From positions 1-11,416 of the forward strand of contig JAHHQP010000044.1 in the NCBI GenBank assembly GCA_020026355.1: a stretch of 11,416 nucleotides of DNA, in the 5' to 3' direction. Below are positions 1 through 7,773 of this stretch, in pieces; position 1 is the stretch's first letter, and each line of letters starts with the position of its first letter. This DNA is from Bacteroidales bacterium. Its GTDB lineage: Bacteria; Bacteroidota; Bacteroidia; Bacteroidales; UBA932. The position numbers and the translations under genes are program-made. The notes under the pieces are model-generated. The model worked only from the letters and a program-made list of their open reading frames with translations. It ran no database searches and was not told the DNA's origin.

Positions 1-13
1 ATCCGACATAATG

Positions 14-68
14 AAAGAGGGAAACTCTCAGTTCATATTTCTGAACTTTTGAGTCACCCTCCTTTTTT
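14..68 (+). terminator. Rho-independent terminator, probably of an off-window plus-strand gene
   Basis: The stem is built in three paired blocks: GAGGG (17-21) with CCCTC (57-61), ACTC (24-27) with GAGT (51-54), and AGTTCA (30-35) with TGAACT (42-47), around the loop 36-41. Small internal loops separate the blocks. A run of six T (63-68) follows directly on the plus strand, the classic layout for a plus-strand terminator, so a convergent gene probably ends just left of the window. Read from the minus strand, the same hairpin lies 26 bases past the ispG stop codon and is followed only by a weak U-rich stretch, so it may also end the minus-strand operon less efficiently. An ATG at about positions 7-9 on the minus strand could be the start of a further gene, but only a few bases are visible. 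Confidence 0.7.
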
Positions 69-93
69 ATTTCGGACAGGTCGTCGGATATCC

Positions 94-1449
94 TCAGGCC
101 TGATTTTCCTTATCTTTCTCGATCAGTGCGATCAGCTGGTCGATGGCTTCCTCTTCCGGAATATGTTTCAGGACCGGTGTCTTCTTCTTGTAGATCGTGA
201 CCTTGTGGTTGCCTTCCCCTACATAGCCCCAGTCGGCATCAGCCATTTCTCCGGGACCGTTGACGATGCAGCCCATGACCGCGATGACCATCCCTTTCAG
301 ATGGCTTGTCCTTTCCTTCACGGTATTGAAGGTGCTTTCCAGGTTGTACATGGTCCTTCCGCATCCCGGGCAGGCGATGTATTCCGGACGGTAGAAGCGT
401 CTCCGGGCAGCCTGCATGATCTCGTCTTCCAGATAGGCGGCGTAGTCGCTGCCGTCCAGACTGATCTCCTGACCTTGCTCGTCGGTATAGCTGCCGCAGA
501 TCTCGATTTCATCCAGATCGTGGTCCATGAGCCTTTTTCCGAAGTCGCAGGCTGCATCCATGAGCAGTCTTTCCCTGGATGGGGCGCAGTAGGTCGCGGT
601 GGCTTTCTTTCCTTCTATCTTTACGGATACCATAGAAGAATGCAGCTTCCCGTCATAGCGGTCGGCCAGATAACAGGCGACCGGAAGTTCATTGACCGGA
701 GGTTCTGTCAGGGATACTCTGATCGTGTCTCCGATACCTTCCGAGAGGACGGTGGACGTACCTACGATGGATTTGATTCTTCCAGCATCTCCGTTACCGG
801 CTTCAGTCACGCCGATATGTACCGGGAACACGACTCCTCTTTCCTTCATGGCTGACGCCAGCAGACGATAGGCTTCGACCATGACCAGAGTGTTGCTGGC
901 CTTGAGGGAGACGACGACATTGTAGAAGTCATTATCGATGCACATTTCCAACCATTCCATGGCGGCTTCCTTCATGGCCTGAGGAGTGTTGCCGTACAGG
1001 TTCGTGATCCTTTCTCCCAAGGAACCGTGGTTCAGTCCGATCCGGACAGCGGTATCGTGGGTCTTGCAGACTTCGATGAAGCGAGCGAACTGTGCTTTCG
1101 CTTTCTCGTGGTCCCTATGGAAGTTTCCGGGATTGATCCTGACTTTGTCTGCTACAGCCGCAACTGCAATCGCGATTTCAGAAGAGAAATGGACGTCGGC
1201 AACGATCGGGGTGTCGATTCCTTTTTCCAGAAGTCTGGCCTTGATCTGCGCGAGGTTGTCCACATCTTTGAGGGTAGGGACGGTCAGGCGGATCATCTGC
1301 GCTCCGGCTTCATGGAGTTCGATGCACTGCGCTACAGAAGCGTCTACGTCAGCGGTGTGCGTGTTGCACATCGTCTGGACGACAATAGGTGCATCACTGC
1401 CTATCGTCAGTTTACCGACCTTGACGGTCAAGGTCTTCATTCTTTCCAT
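94..1449 (-). CDS. ispG: 4-hydroxy-3-methylbut-2-enyl diphosphate synthase (IspG/GcpE), Bacteroidota insert-bearing type
   Basis: This cytoplasmic iron-sulfur enzyme of the MEP isoprenoid pathway reductively converts methylerythritol cyclodiphosphate to HMBPP. The N-terminal TIM-barrel part (about residues 5-250) shows the family motifs ADVHF (84-88), RINPGN (104-109), RIGLNHGSL (136-144) and SEGIGDTIRVSL (236-247). The C-terminal cluster domain has C360-x2-C363, C394 and E401 in GCIVNGPGE, matching the three cysteines and one glutamate that hold the [4Fe-4S] cluster. Between them, about residues 260-345 form an insert of roughly 80 residues absent from E. coli IspG (372 residues) but much shorter than the A* domain I recall for Bacteroides or plant enzymes (proteins near 600 residues). 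The 451-residue product is therefore of intermediate length. The gene overlaps the 3' end of the upstream outer-membrane protein gene by 38 bases, suggesting translational coupling. An in-frame ATG at 1440 is an alternative start. Confidence 0.96.
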   Translation of the reverse strand: MERMKTLTVKVGKLTIGSDAPIVVQTMCNTHTADVDASVAQCIELHEAGAQMIRLTVPTLKDVDNLAQIKARLLEKGIDTPIVADVHFSSEIAIAVAAVADKVRINPGNFHRDHEKAKAQFARFIEVCKTHDTAVRIGLNHGSLGERITNLYGNTPQAMKEAAMEWLEMCIDNDFYNVVVSLKASNTLVMVEAYRLLASAMKERGVVFPVHIGVTEAGNGDAGRIKSIVGTSTVLSEGIGDTIRVSLTEPPVNELPVACYLADRYDGKLHSSMVSVKIEGKKATATYCAPSRERLLMDAACDFGKRLMDHDLDEIEICGSYTDEQGQEISLDGSDYAAYLEDEIMQAARRRFYRPEYIACPGCGRTMYNLESTFNTVKERTSHLKGMVIAVMGCIVNGPGEMADADWGYVGEGNHKVTIYKKKTPVLKHIPEEEAIDQLIALIEKDKENQA

Positions 1450-2323
1450 ATGCGTCTAGTTTAGCTTGTCTTTTTATTTGCATCTTGGTCTTACCGACTC
1501 GTTTCGTCAGCTGGAAATGGATTCCGGCTGAAATGATCAGATTGCTCGGGTAAGCATATTTGTAGTAATACCTGCTGTTGTAGTCCGGCTGGTAGAGGGA
1601 GGAGAGGGAATGCTTGTACATGGCCTGGATATGGATCTCGATCGGGTCAAAGACGAAGCCTATGCCGACTCCACCTTTGATGCCGAAGTCGAAGCGGTTG
1701 TCCGTCGGCTTGAACTTGTTCTCCCATTCCCAGAGGTGTGCATATTCCGGATTCTCGTTGAACTGCGGGAGGAAAGTCCTCTTGATGCTCATCCGGTAGC
1801 CTCCGTAGAGGCCGAGGTTGATCATGAGCTTCATCTTCCAGAAATCGATGTGGCAATGGGCGAGTACAGGAACTTCCAGAATATCCATGATGACGCGGTC
1901 AGCGCCTTCCACGTGGTTGCTTCCTTCTTTTTCCGGGTCCTGGGTCAGCTGGTAACCTTCCCGGGCGTAGAAGATACCGGCCTGAATGCCGAAATAAGGC
2001 ATGTAGCCGAACATTTTTCCGTACCGGGTCCAGGTCAGACCTACGTTGATCGGTACGAACATCATGCGCTGCTCTTTTTTCGGATTCCACATAACCTGGC
2101 TAAGGCCTACACCATATTGGACACCGATCATCGTATAGTCATTGATCTTCAGGTCTTTCTTGATTTCCAGAGAGTCCAGGAAGGCATCTGTGAGGGTGTC
2201 GGTCACTTCCACGACTTCCTTCCGGCCTTCATCCAGCTGGATGGTCTCTTTCCTGTTCTGGGCTTCAGCGGAGTAGGCCAGAACAAGCAGTGGCAGCAAT
2301 ATCGATATCAGTTTCTTGCTCAT
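1412..2323 (-). CDS. PorT-like outer-membrane beta-barrel protein
   Basis: The 303-residue product has a clear Sec signal peptide (SKK n-region, hydrophobic 5-16, likely cleavage after AEA at 21) and is expected in the outer membrane. After a charged linker (23-60), the body alternates aromatic and glycine-rich stretches typical of short beta strands: YTMIGVQYGVGLSQVMW (63-79), a GIQAGIFYA strand (112-120), DILEVPVLAHCHI (147-159), LMINLGLYGGY (166-176), DFGIKGGVGIGF (212-223) and a last strand at 261-272. This pattern fits the OMP_b-brl_2 / PorT family; no enzymatic role is implied. The protein does not end at the last strand but carries a K/R-rich tail (273-303), whose final codons overlap the start of ispG. 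I chose the ATG at 2323 because it begins the signal peptide and sits 7 bases after the upstream stop; an ATG at 2353 would add 10 residues and overlap the previous gene. Specific function is unknown. Confidence 0.85.
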   Translation of the reverse strand: MSKKLISILLPLLVLAYSAEAQNRKETIQLDEGRKEVVEVTDTLTDAFLDSLEIKKDLKINDYTMIGVQYGVGLSQVMWNPKKEQRMMFVPINVGLTWTRYGKMFGYMPYFGIQAGIFYAREGYQLTQDPEKEGSNHVEGADRVIMDILEVPVLAHCHIDFWKMKLMINLGLYGGYRMSIKRTFLPQFNENPEYAHLWEWENKFKPTDNRFDFGIKGGVGIGFVFDPIEIHIQAMYKHSLSSLYQPDYNSRYYYKYAYPSNLIISAGIHFQLTKRVGKTKMQIKRQAKLDAYGKNEDLDRQGR

Positions 2324-2330
2324 TCTCTCT

Positions 2331-4127
2331 TTATTTGAAAAGTTCCTTGACATTGATTTTCTGGCTGAGTTCCGTCATTTCCGGAATTTCCAGCAGCATA
2401 TTGTCATCGGCCAACTTGTAGAATTTCACTTTTTCCGGCTGTTTGTGTTCCAGCAGATTTCCGGTATCCACTCGTCCGTTCCGGTTCAGGTCTTCGGTGA
2501 TTCTGATGGAATATTTTCCTTCCCTCAGGTATGGGAAGAGCAGGGTTTCGTCCTTTTCCACGATGAAGGAGCGGATCACATTGGTCCTTTTCTCGTCCAG
2601 CAGGTCCACGATGTATTTATTCTCGACATTTTCCAGAACGAGTTCCAGGGAACTGAGCTTGTCATCGGTCGGCAGTGAAACCTTCACTTCCAGACTGTCG
2701 TTGTAGAAGCCGTTGATGTCCTTGAACTTGTTGTCCGGCACTTTCAGGATGTATTCCCAGCCTTGCTGCAGCTTATCTGCCGGGCGGACGGTATATTTCC
2801 TGAGGTTCAGGCTGTCTTTCTCGACGGTGTATTTCTCGATCTTTTCCTGCTGTTTCGGGTTGATGGACTTCAGCACCAGGGAGTCGAAGGCTGCTTCCAC
2901 CAGCGGATATTTGAATTCCAGCTGGAAACCGTACTGTTCCACCAGTTCTGGCTTGGCTTCCAGAGTGAATACGGTCGTGGTGTCTTCCGGTTTGATCTCA
3001 CGGCGACTTTTGGCGGCGGCTCCGGTCTTTCTCGGTTTGGCGAGCTTGATCTTTTCCGTGAAAGGGGACAGCTTGCCGGTCGTGTCGGTCTTCATGTAAT
3101 TGACGAAAAGATAGAGGGTATCCGGCTGTCTGCGGGCATCATTGACCCAGATCTCCAAGCTGTCCTTCTCGAGGTTGAACTGCGTGATGAGCTTGTCCTG
3201 AGGGACGCCGGTCATCCACATGGAATCGATCTGCGGGTTCTCCGCCATGAAGGTGATGTAGGCGGTCCTCTCACCGATCCTTTCCTTATTGACGATCATC
3301 TGCTTCATCGGCTTTTCCTTGAAGATGTTCAGTTCGTATTCCGTCTTGCGGGCCATGCAGGCGACGGTATCGGTCATGAGGTACTTCATCAGTTCCGGAA
3401 TGGAATCATTGACCTTCCTGTGCGGACGGATCAGCGTGTCCACGAAGGCGACCTTCTCGTTTTCGGCCTCATAGAGGTTGTTCGAGTTCTCGTCGATGAT
3501 GGCATACATGCGGTAGAGGGTGTCCTCGATGTTCCTCAGGCAGAAGAATCCCCAGTCATCCGTCTTTCCTGCGACGTCCGGTCTTTTCTTGAAGATCGCA
3601 GAATCCGCGTGGTCTTTGTAGAGCATGACGGTGGCTCCCTTGAGCGGCTGGAGAGTGTTGCAGTCCTGAACTAGACCGGTCACCATCATGGAGTCGATCC
3701 TGTTGCCGGTCGAGAATACCAGAGTATAGCCGGGATACATGTTGCCTTCGTTGTTGTCCGCGATGGCATTCGTGATGTCGAGGGTATAGGTCTTGCTGGA
3801 ATCCAGGTCATTCTCGAAGGAGATGACGACGCTCTTTCCCTTGAGCTTGTGCTTCGGCGCTTTCTCCAGAGGAGGGGAGAGGGTCAGGCTTTTCGGGTCC
3901 TTGACGGTCACATATTCATTGAACGTGATGGTAATGGCGGTCTTGTGTCTGGCTACCATGGTGTCACCCATCATCGGATTCATTTTCACGATGTAGGGAG
4001 GGATCGTGTCCTTGGGGCCTCCGCTCGGCGGAGTGGTGGTATTCGCGCACGAATGTGAAAATATCATCAGACCGGCGACTGCCAGCAGGGACAGCAGGGG
4101 AAGGTATTCTTTCATTCTTCTGTACAT
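2331..4127 (-). CDS. Ig-like (SbsA/Big_5) domain lipoprotein
   Basis: A 598-residue lipoprotein. A positively charged n-region and hydrophobic segment (9-23) lead to the lipobox SHSC with lipidated C27. The following ANTTTPPSGGPKDTIPP is a common opening of a Bacteroidota Ig-like lipoprotein family. Residues about 43-140 form an SbsA/Big_5 Ig-like domain (ITITFNEYV, YTLDITNAIADNNEGN, LVFSTG). Residues about 147-235 look like a carboxypeptidase-regulatory (prealbumin-like) beta domain (VTGLVQD, LKGATVMLY, YAIIDENSNNLYE). The rest, to 598, is beta-rich and unassigned, with a second D-x-N-x-N-G-x-x-D motif at 546-554. No acidic export signal follows the lipid-bearing cysteine, so surface display is not indicated and attachment facing the periplasm is plausible. 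The gene lies 39 bases after rsh and 7 bases before the barrel-protein gene, so an envelope role with that neighbour is inferred. An ATG at 4115 is an equally possible start. No enzyme motif was seen. Confidence 0.85.
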   Translation of the reverse strand: MYRRMKEYLPLLSLLAVAGLMIFSHSCANTTTPPSGGPKDTIPPYIVKMNPMMGDTMVARHKTAITITFNEYVTVKDPKSLTLSPPLEKAPKHKLKGKSVVISFENDLDSSKTYTLDITNAIADNNEGNMYPGYTLVFSTGNRIDSMMVTGLVQDCNTLQPLKGATVMLYKDHADSAIFKKRPDVAGKTDDWGFFCLRNIEDTLYRMYAIIDENSNNLYEAENEKVAFVDTLIRPHRKVNDSIPELMKYLMTDTVACMARKTEYELNIFKEKPMKQMIVNKERIGERTAYITFMAENPQIDSMWMTGVPQDKLITQFNLEKDSLEIWVNDARRQPDTLYLFVNYMKTDTTGKLSPFTEKIKLAKPRKTGAAAKSRREIKPEDTTTVFTLEAKPELVEQYGFQLEFKYPLVEAAFDSLVLKSINPKQQEKIEKYTVEKDSLNLRKYTVRPADKLQQGWEYILKVPDNKFKDINGFYNDSLEVKVSLPTDDKLSSLELVLENVENKYIVDLLDEKRTNVIRSFIVEKDETLLFPYLREGKYSIRITEDLNRNGRVDTGNLLEHKQPEKVKFYKLADDNMLLEIPEMTELSQKINVKELFK

Positions 4128-4166
4128 CTGTTTCTTCTTCTATCTTTTTAAAAGTCTTTACTGGAA

Positions 4167-6383
4167 TCAGAGCTCGGTTCTCATGACACTCTTGACTCCT
4201 TCGATGCGTTTCAGTTTCTGGATCATCTTCTCGAGCGCGTCACGGTCATGGACATACATGTCGATGTTGCCTTCGAAGATGCCGTCCTTGCTCTCCAGCA
4301 GGATCCGTCTCATGTTGATGCTCATCACCAGCGAGATGTAGCGGACGATGTCGCTGAGAAGACCGATTCTGTCGACTCCGGTGATGCTCAGTCGTATCGG
4401 GAAGGCGTGGTCCTGGGAAACTTTCCATTTCGGCATCACGATCTTGTCTCCGTATTTCGCGGCGAGGCTGTTGGCGACCGGACAGGTCTTCTTGTGTACC
4501 GTGACGGTTCCGTCCGTTTCCATGAAGCCGACGACGCTGTCGCCCATGATCGGCTTGCAGCAGTCCGCAATCACGAAATTGTGTTCCATGTCGCTTACGT
4601 CGTTGATGACGAGATCGCTCTTCGCATCGCGTTTCAGCAGCCAGGACAGGAAGTTCGGCTTGGACTTCTTCGGCTGTTTCAGCAGTTCGCGCAGATTGTT
4701 GAGCTTGATGATGCCTGCACCGATCCTGAAGTAGAGCTGGTCTGGTGTACCTTCGTAGATGCCGTAGTGGTTCATCAGACGGTGGATGTATTTCGTGTCC
4801 AAGGTCAGATCCAGGTTCTTGAGCTGTTCTTCCAGAATCCTCTTGCCGATCTTGGTACTCTCGTTCCTTTCGGTCTTCAGGTAATCGCTGATGAGGTTCT
4901 TGGCTTTTCTTGTCTTCACGAAATCGAGCCATTCACGTTTCGGCCGTTCGTCTTCGGCGGTGATGATCTCCACCTGGTCTCCGGTCCGGAGGACATAGCT
5001 GAGCGGCACCAGCTTGTAATTGACTTTCGCGGCAATGGCCTTGTGGCCGATGTGCGTATGGATGGAATAGGCGAAATCCAGGGCCGTCGCTCCTTTCTGG
5101 ATGCTCTTCTGTTCTCCTTTCGGCGTGAAGACGAAGATGTCGGAGGTGATGAGGTCGTTGTGGACCAGATCCAGCAGTTCCAGGGCGTTCACGTCCGGAT
5201 TGACCAGGATTTCCTGTACCTTCTGGATCCATTTGTCCATCTGGCTCTCGCTCTCTCCGGCCACTCCTTCGCGTTTGTAGGCCCAGTGAGCGGCGATTCC
5301 TTTCTCGGCGATGTCATCCATCCTGCGGGTGCGGATCTGCACTTCGATCCAGATACCGGTGTTGCTCATCAGCGTGCAGTGCAGAGCCTCGTATCCATTG
5401 TTCTTCGGATGTTTCACCCAGTCTCTCACGCGGTCTTCCTTGAATTTGTAGATACCGGTGATGATGGAGAAGATATGGTAGCACTGTGCACGTTCGTTCT
5501 CTGTCGTATCGACGGTCGGATCGAAGATGATGCGTACGGCATAGAGGTCATAGACTTGCTCGAAGGTGATGCCCTTCGTCATCATCTTCTTCCAGATCGA
5601 ATACGGAGATTTCACCCTTTTCTTGATCTCGAACCTGAATCCGGCATGTTCCAGCTCATTGCGGATCGGGGCGATGAAGGATTCGATCTCCTTGTCTTTG
5701 TCATTGATGTTGCGGTTGATCTTCGCCGTGATCTCATTGAAGGCTTCCGGCTCCTTGAAACGCAGCCAGATGTCCTCCATCTCCGATTTCACTTCATAGA
5801 GACCGAGTCTATGGGCCAATGGAATGAAGATGAACATGGTCTCGCTCAGAATCTTGTCCCGTTTGTGCTCCGGCATGAACTCGATGGTCCGGCAGTTGTG
5901 CAGACGGTCCGCCAGCTTGATCAGGACAACGCGGATGTCATCATTGAGCGTGAGCAGGATCCGTTTGAAATTCTCAGCCTGGAGACTTTTCTTGGTGGCT
6001 TTGTCCTCATTGTCCAGTACGGTCTTGATCTTGGTCAGGCCGTCTACAAGGGACGCGATCTTCTCACCGAAGAGATTCTGCAGGTCCTCGACCGTATAGT
6101 TCGTATCTTCGACCACATCATGGAGCAGGGCCGCGCAGATGGATTTATAGCCTAATCCGATGTTTCCGACGACAATCTTGGCGACTGCGATCGGATGCAG
6201 GATATAAGGCTCTCCAGAACGGCGTCGGACTCCTTTGTGCGCTTCGTTCGCGAAATCGAAAGCTTTCTGCACCATGGCGAGCTCTTTCTCATTGGCACAT
6301 CTCTTCCGCGCAGCCTCCTTCAGGTCAGCATAGTCTCTGGCGATGATTTCGTAGTCTTTCTGGTTGAATTCTGATAAACTCAT
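4167..6383 (-). CDS. rsh: RelA/SpoT homologue, bifunctional (p)ppGpp synthetase/hydrolase
   Basis: This cytoplasmic stringent-response enzyme makes (p)ppGpp from ATP and GDP/GTP and degrades it. The 738-residue product has all expected domains. The HD hydrolase domain (about 35-190) keeps H63, the H88-D89 pair with E92-D93, and the KLADRLHN segment with D159, so hydrolysis is probably intact. The synthetase domain (about 225-370) keeps RVKSPYS (256-262), YDLYAVR (278-284), HPKNNGYEALH (325-335), WIEVQIRT (345-352) and HWAYK (366-370), so synthesis is probably intact too. A TGS domain follows (about 412-476), then a helical region, a cysteine-bearing domain with C608, C609, H630 and C634, and a C-terminal ACT domain (about 658-735), the parts that bind the ribosome and regulate activity. 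Length is normal for long RSH proteins. No second RSH gene is visible in the window. It starts 13 bases after the yihY-like gene in an A-rich leader without an obvious Shine-Dalgarno sequence. Confidence 0.97.
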   Translation of the reverse strand: MSLSEFNQKDYEIIARDYADLKEAARKRCANEKELAMVQKAFDFANEAHKGVRRRSGEPYILHPIAVAKIVVGNIGLGYKSICAALLHDVVEDTNYTVEDLQNLFGEKIASLVDGLTKIKTVLDNEDKATKKSLQAENFKRILLTLNDDIRVVLIKLADRLHNCRTIEFMPEHKRDKILSETMFIFIPLAHRLGLYEVKSEMEDIWLRFKEPEAFNEITAKINRNINDKDKEIESFIAPIRNELEHAGFRFEIKKRVKSPYSIWKKMMTKGITFEQVYDLYAVRIIFDPTVDTTENERAQCYHIFSIITGIYKFKEDRVRDWVKHPKNNGYEALHCTLMSNTGIWIEVQIRTRRMDDIAEKGIAAHWAYKREGVAGESESQMDKWIQKVQEILVNPDVNALELLDLVHNDLITSDIFVFTPKGEQKSIQKGATALDFAYSIHTHIGHKAIAAKVNYKLVPLSYVLRTGDQVEIITAEDERPKREWLDFVKTRKAKNLISDYLKTERNESTKIGKRILEEQLKNLDLTLDTKYIHRLMNHYGIYEGTPDQLYFRIGAGIIKLNNLRELLKQPKKSKPNFLSWLLKRDAKSDLVINDVSDMEHNFVIADCCKPIMGDSVVGFMETDGTVTVHKKTCPVANSLAAKYGDKIVMPKWKVSQDHAFPIRLSITGVDRIGLLSDIVRYISLVMSINMRRILLESKDGIFEGNIDMYVHDRDALEKMIQKLKRIEGVKSVMRTEL

Positions 6384-6396
6384 GGTGTTTTATCTT

Positions 6397-7365
6397 TTAT
6401 ATTTCTTTATCTGATATTGGGAGAGTATTCTTTTTTCTTCTGTTCGGCTTCATGTCATCGACCTGCTGGAATGCATAGGAAACTTCCGCTCCGATCAGGA
6501 TGATCATCCAACCGGACTTGAGCCAGAACATGAAGAGCGGGATGGCGGCCAAAGTCCCGTAGACGGTGTTCAGCCTGCCGACGAAAATCTGCGTCTCCAG
6601 ATAGAGGTACTGCAGGATGGTGAAGGCCAGGCCGGAGAGCACGGCTGCCCGCAAGGCATGTTCGTACTTCACTTTCGTATTCGGGATATATTTATACATG
6701 GCTGACAAGGTGAAGGAACCGATCACATAGAAGATGATCCAGTAGATGATCTTCGGCAGATCGCTGAATATCGTTTCCTTCAGCCCGATGTTCTCGAAAA
6801 TGTGGGAATACAGGATCGTTCCGGAGAAGAACATCATGATGACGAAAGGGGAGATCAGCAGGATGATGAAGTAGTAGGTGAACTGCTTGCTGATCTTTCT
6901 GGATTTCCGGACTTTCCATACATTGTTGAAGACCGTCTCGACCCGCATCATCATCCAGATGACGACCCAGGAGAAGTAGATCGCACTGATCAGTCCCATC
7001 GTGCTGGATCTGGCGATGTCGATGAGGTTGTTCGCATAGCTCAGGACCATGTCGATCACGTCCTGGTGCTCGCTGAAGTTCTCGTAGAGGAGGATCTTCA
7101 GCTTGTTGGACAGTCCCAGACCGCCGGTCACGGCAAAGGCGATGGCGATGAACGGGACGATGGCCGTGGTGCAATGGAAACTCAGGGCTGTAGCCTGGAA
7201 GCCGATCTTTTCGGCCGAATAAGTCTTGAGCGTCACCAGAGCGACCCGAAGATAATGGATGGACCGTGCTTTGGCGTTTGACAAAGCACTGATGTCGATC
7301 TTCCAGATATCGTTCCTGATGAAGTTCGTGACTTTGGTTTTCTTCTGGCTGAGTTTCTTCCTCAT
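6397..7365 (-). CDS. YihY/BrkB family inner-membrane protein
   Basis: A 322-residue polytopic membrane protein of the YihY/virulence factor BrkB family; its biochemical role is unsettled. The E. coli homologue was once called ribonuclease BN, an assignment later withdrawn, so no nuclease is claimed. Six hydrophobic segments are visible at about 60-82, 122-142, 163-185, 205-227, 236-255 and 269-296, as expected for the family. Family-typical stretches are ALSFHCTTAIVPFIAIAFA (60-78), the W-rich segment around SWVVIWMMMRVE (132-143) and VYGTLAAIPLFMFWL (268-282) followed by GAEVSYAFQ (292-300). The N-terminus (1-40) is strongly basic and the C-terminal tail (301-322) is polar. The gene begins 25 bases after the thioesterase stop codon, with a purine-rich ribosome site upstream, and ends 13 bases before rsh. 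Confidence 0.92.
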   Translation of the reverse strand: MRKKLSQKKTKVTNFIRNDIWKIDISALSNAKARSIHYLRVALVTLKTYSAEKIGFQATALSFHCTTAIVPFIAIAFAVTGGLGLSNKLKILLYENFSEHQDVIDMVLSYANNLIDIARSSTMGLISAIYFSWVVIWMMMRVETVFNNVWKVRKSRKISKQFTYYFIILLISPFVIMMFFSGTILYSHIFENIGLKETIFSDLPKIIYWIIFYVIGSFTLSAMYKYIPNTKVKYEHALRAAVLSGLAFTILQYLYLETQIFVGRLNTVYGTLAAIPLFMFWLKSGWMIILIGAEVSYAFQQVDDMKPNRRKKNTLPISDKEI

Positions 7366-7369
7366 GATA

Positions 7370-7378
7370 CTCCTTCCT
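7370..7378 (-). promoter_or_regulatory. Shine-Dalgarno-like ribosome binding site of the YihY/BrkB gene
   Basis: Minus-strand AGGAAGGAG lies 4 bases before the ATG at 7365 and supports that start. It stands out because most other genes here have A-rich leaders without a clear Shine-Dalgarno sequence, as is usual in Bacteroidota. Confidence 0.5.
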
Positions 7379-7390
7379 GTCTGTCGCTCA

Positions 7391-7747
7391 TTAGCGGAGC
7401 TTGTTCATGAACCTTTCCGGGTCAATGATGAAGCGTTCCTGCAGTCCTTCTCCCAGCATGTTTCCTTCCTGATCCTTGACGCGGACCTTGAAGGTCAGCT
7501 TGCGTCCTTCTTCCGCTGTCAGTTCGGCTTCCGCACTTACTTCAGTGCCCGGGAGGCAGGCTTTCAGGTGGGCGATGTCCACTTTGGTGCCTACGGTTTC
7601 CCTGCCTTCCTGCCTCGCCAGCTGGTAGGCCGCCTTTTCCATCAGGCCGATCATGGCTGGAGTCGCCCAGACTTCCAGACCGCCTGATTTCATTTCCACA
7701 GCGGTTTCTGCTGCAGAGACGATATGTTTGATGGTATAGGTCTTCAT
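7391..7747 (-). CDS. FlK-like hotdog-fold thioesterase
   Basis: A 118-residue single-domain hotdog protein resembling the fluoroacetyl-CoA thioesterase (FlK) family. The pattern EVWATPAMIGLMEKAA (25-40), TVGTKVDIAHLKACLPG (51-67) and a C-terminal GEGLQERFIID (99-109) follows the family. Counterparts of the FlK catalytic residues Thr, Glu and His are visible as T29, E37 and H60, with the Thr-Glu spacing of 8 matching FlK. It probably hydrolyses an acyl-CoA, but the substrate cannot be read from sequence; most relatives are housekeeping thioesterases of unknown substrate and nothing nearby suggests organofluorine metabolism. The ATG at 7747 is preferred because the family fold begins there; an in-frame ATG at 7771, only 2 bases after the ligA stop, would add 8 residues and allow coupling. 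Confidence 0.85.
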   Translation of the reverse strand: MKTYTIKHIVSAAETAVEMKSGGLEVWATPAMIGLMEKAAYQLARQEGRETVGTKVDIAHLKACLPGTEVSAEAELTAEEGRKLTFKVRVKDQEGNMLGEGLQERFIIDPERFMNKLR

Positions 7748-7752
7748 TGTCC

Positions 7753-7766
7753 TTTGAAATTTCAAA
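7753..7766. repeat. 14-base perfect palindrome TTTGAAATTTCAAA
   Basis: A perfect inverted repeat without spacer between the ligA stop (7774) and the preferred thioesterase start (7747). It has no T-run after it and is AT-only apart from one G and one C, so a terminator role is unlikely. It could be a protein-binding site or chance. Confidence 0.4.
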
Positions 7767-7773
7767 TTCATAT

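Noticed and set aside
4248..6155. Plus-strand open frame of 635 codons opposite the RSH gene
   Set aside because: It lies entirely within a well-conserved gene on the other strand, its translation is rich in D, V, H and R without recognisable domains, and it has no promoter or start context. Codon bias of rsh explains the lack of stops.
6397..7365. Ribonuclease BN annotation for the YihY-like gene
   Set aside because: The old name came from a mistaken assignment of the E. coli homologue; the product is a polytopic membrane protein without nuclease motifs.
7753..7766. Terminator between ligA and the thioesterase gene
   Set aside because: The palindrome has no loop, no G+C-rich stem and no following T-run on either strand.
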